Positions 63,947 through 64,000 of a stretch of 64,000 bases of DNA are shown here, piece by piece; position 1 is the stretch's first letter; each line of letters begins with the position of its first letter. The stretch comes from Cherax quadricarinatus. Taxonomy: Eukaryota; Arthropoda; Malacostraca; Decapoda; Parastacidae. Below the pieces are notes generated by a model that was not told the origin of the DNA, ran no database searches, and was given only the letters and a program-made list of their open reading frames with translations. Where the stretch lies: contig NC_091298.1 in assembly GCF_038502225.1 (NCBI RefSeq), forward strand, positions 40,227,925-40,291,924, read 5' to 3'. The position numbers and the translations under genes were made by a program.

Positions 63947-64000
63947 ATCCCTTGATCCCCAAAAAGAGTGCCACCAATCCCTAAAAGCCTCACCCCTCCC

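Larger units (their letters stand above)
60377..64000 (-). mobile_element. L1/Tx1-like LINE, copy 3, running off the window
   Basis: The 3' tail complement (ATATTTTTTTTATATTTTAT) is at 60377 on, and ORF2 runs to the window end on the minus strand. A 3' UTR of about 1 kb (60400-61450) contains no gene. It is a third, distinct family by its RT spelling. Confidence 0.85.

Overview
The window is repeat-dense DNA from an animal genome, most probably a decapod crustacean (crayfish, shrimp or crab type). This is inferred from the mixture: long ATT/TA/TTC microsatellites, a tRNA-derived SINE with a TATCT tail, many Penelope-like elements (PLEs), several LINE clades, Tc1-type transposons and Ty3/gypsy-type LTR elements. 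There is no bacterial gene organisation, no CRISPR and no rRNA. Almost every recognisable coding stretch is a transposable-element relic. Only one host-type gene candidate was found, an HTH-domain ORF at 22.5-23.2 kb. A 100-N assembly gap lies at 27694-27793.

Layout. 1-4622: an LTR retrotransposon (copy 1) whose pol order looks Gmr1-like, with integrase before RT/RNase H, and whose gag resembles the SCAN fold. 4623-17275: two minisatellites, a short 28-bp array and then about 12.4 kb of a 26-bp array whose monomer is itself a small inverted repeat. 17.3-20.9 kb: a possible gag relic and two minus-strand LINE relics between ATT microsatellites. 21.0-23.2 kb: a candidate TATA promoter, 5' exon and intron leading to the HTH ORF. 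23.2-25.7 kb: a TA microsatellite and two LINE relics, one a CR1-type with an SGNH-esterase ORF1. 25.7-27.7 kb: PLE terminal repeats, including a near-perfect 288-bp-arm foldback. 27.8-30.8 kb: a decayed I-like LINE (ORF1, RT, RNase H). 30.9-33.3 kb: a Tc1-like transposon with a second terminal-inverted-repeat element nested inside. 35.3-40.8 kb: a PLE with an intact 2.3-kb RT plus GIY-YIG reading frame, framed by a 1-kb inverted repeat, followed by PLE snapbacks. 41-49.9 kb: LINE fragments, one of them split by a full-length 5.9-kb L1/Tx1-like LINE with a target-site duplication, which itself carries a SINE. 50.4-54.8 kb: LTR element copy 2. 54.8-59.8 kb: a second Tx1-like LINE. 59.8-60.2 kb: a Tc1 transposase scrap. 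60.4-64.0 kb: a third Tx1-like LINE running off the end.

The most interesting signal is not protein-coding. The terminal repeats of at least four different PLE families in the window carry type-I hammerhead-ribozyme-like folds. Their helix I and helix II sequences differ between families but stay base-paired. Two families carry the core pair as U3-A8 instead of C3-G8, and all carry an extra A after A9. Next in interest are the two LTR copies that share PR followed directly by integrase, with RNase H at the 3' end of copy 1.

Functionally the window is a nest of elements: the PLE frame could supply RT/endonuclease to the HHR-bearing non-autonomous units, and LINEs and SINEs are stacked inside one another. 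All functional statements are inferred from motifs read by eye; no alignment or database search was run.
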